A stretch of 6,005 bases of DNA from Clostridia bacterium (lineage in GTDB: Bacteria; Bacillota; Clostridia; Oscillospirales; CAG-272): the NCBI GenBank assembly GCA_017420845.1, contig JAFQOC010000476.1, forward strand, positions 1-6,005, read 5' to 3'. The position numbers were made by a program, and so were the translations under genes. Positions 5,721-6,005 of this stretch are shown here, one piece after another (within the stretch, counting starts at the first letter, position 1; each line of letters begins with the position of its first letter). A model generated the notes under the pieces. The model saw only the letters and a list, made by a program, of their open reading frames with translations, did not search any database and was not told the DNA's origin.

Positions 5721-6005
5721 ATGAAGAAAAGCAAGCAAGATCAGGCGGAACGCCTGTTTTACGCCTTTGGCGATATCAACCCGACACTGCTGGAATCCTC
5801 GCGCCGATACAGCCCTCGGACAACGGGACGCGGGAGGGGCTATCGTAGAACGTTTCTCGTCGCCGTGGCGGCCCTGCTGTCTCTGTCCCTGCTGACACTC
5901 ACCGTATTTGCCGCCGTTCCATCCCTTCGCCGTATGCTCAACCTCCCCTTCCTTTCGGAGAGCGAGCGTCAGGATACGGTTCCCGAGGGCTGGGTGGGAA
6001 TCTAC
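5721..6005 (+). CDS. Putative membrane-bound anti-sigma factor (5' part, cut by window edge)
   Basis: The first 95 codons are present and the frame is open to the end of the window. GAAAGGAG (5706-5713) lies 7 nt before the ATG, and the gene starts 25 bases after the sigma-factor stop, so both should be on one transcript. The N-terminus (QAERLFYAFGDINPTLLESS, residues 8-27) resembles the short cytosolic helix that opens many clostridial sigma-linked membrane proteins, and would be the sigma-binding part. A basic stretch (RRYSPRTTGRGRGYRR, 28-43) precedes one transmembrane helix (about 44-66), and the outside part begins with PSLRRMLNLPF and VPEGWVGIY. No HXXXCXXC zinc anti-sigma motif is seen in the visible part. 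The role rests on topology and position next to the ECF gene, not on a recognised domain. Confidence 0.75.
   Translation, partial: MKKSKQDQAERLFYAFGDINPTLLESSRRYSPRTTGRGRGYRRTFLVAVAALLSLSLLTLTVFAAVPSLRRMLNLPFLSESERQDTVPEGWVGIY

Overview
The window looks like a chromosomal segment of a moderately high-GC Bacillota species, probably a gut or rumen Clostridia of the Oscillospirales type. The reasons are strong AGGAGG-type ribosome binding sites before almost every gene, a lipobox lipoprotein, an ECF sigma/anti-sigma pair of clostridial style, sigma-A-like promoters (TTGCAA-17-TATAAT), and carbohydrate-active enzymes typical of plant-polysaccharide users. The species cannot be fixed from the sequence alone.

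Layout. Positions 1-101 hold a perfect 14-bp terminator hairpin. On the minus strand come a small lipoprotein (102-719) and, upstream of it, a GH28-like parallel beta-helix hydrolase (811-1992). A 267-bp divergent intergenic region (1993-2259) contains two well-formed back-to-back promoters. In the leader of the minus-strand gene it also holds an unusual repeat-rich element with alternative hairpins. On the plus strand a GH78 alpha-L-rhamnosidase-like enzyme (2260-4404) is followed 8 bp later by a single-pass membrane protein with an acidic Glu/Pro/Thr linker (4413-4973). A strong intrinsic terminator (4992-5031) closes that unit. A separate plus-strand module then starts: a likely ECF-type promoter, an ECF sigma factor (5114-5695) and the first 95 codons of a membrane-anchored protein, probably its anti-sigma factor (5721 to the window edge).

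How the genes may work together. The divergent pair combines a GH28-like galacturonan-type hydrolase with a GH78 rhamnosidase-like enzyme. These are the two activities expected for the alternating galacturonate-rhamnose backbone of rhamnogalacturonan I or for rhamnose-capped pectic fragments. Neither has a signal peptide, so both probably trim imported oligosaccharides in the cytoplasm. No transporter or regulator is in the window. The lipoprotein and the single-pass protein lie downstream of the two hydrolases on opposite strands, and both have a small extracytoplasmic domain with faint mutual resemblance; their roles are unknown. The sigma/anti-sigma module appears to be an independent surface-signalling unit.

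The most unusual item is the 2005-2096 leader element, with tandem and inverted GATAC and GAGCAAGC repeats that can form competing structures. I found no CRISPR array, transposase, tRNA or rRNA.
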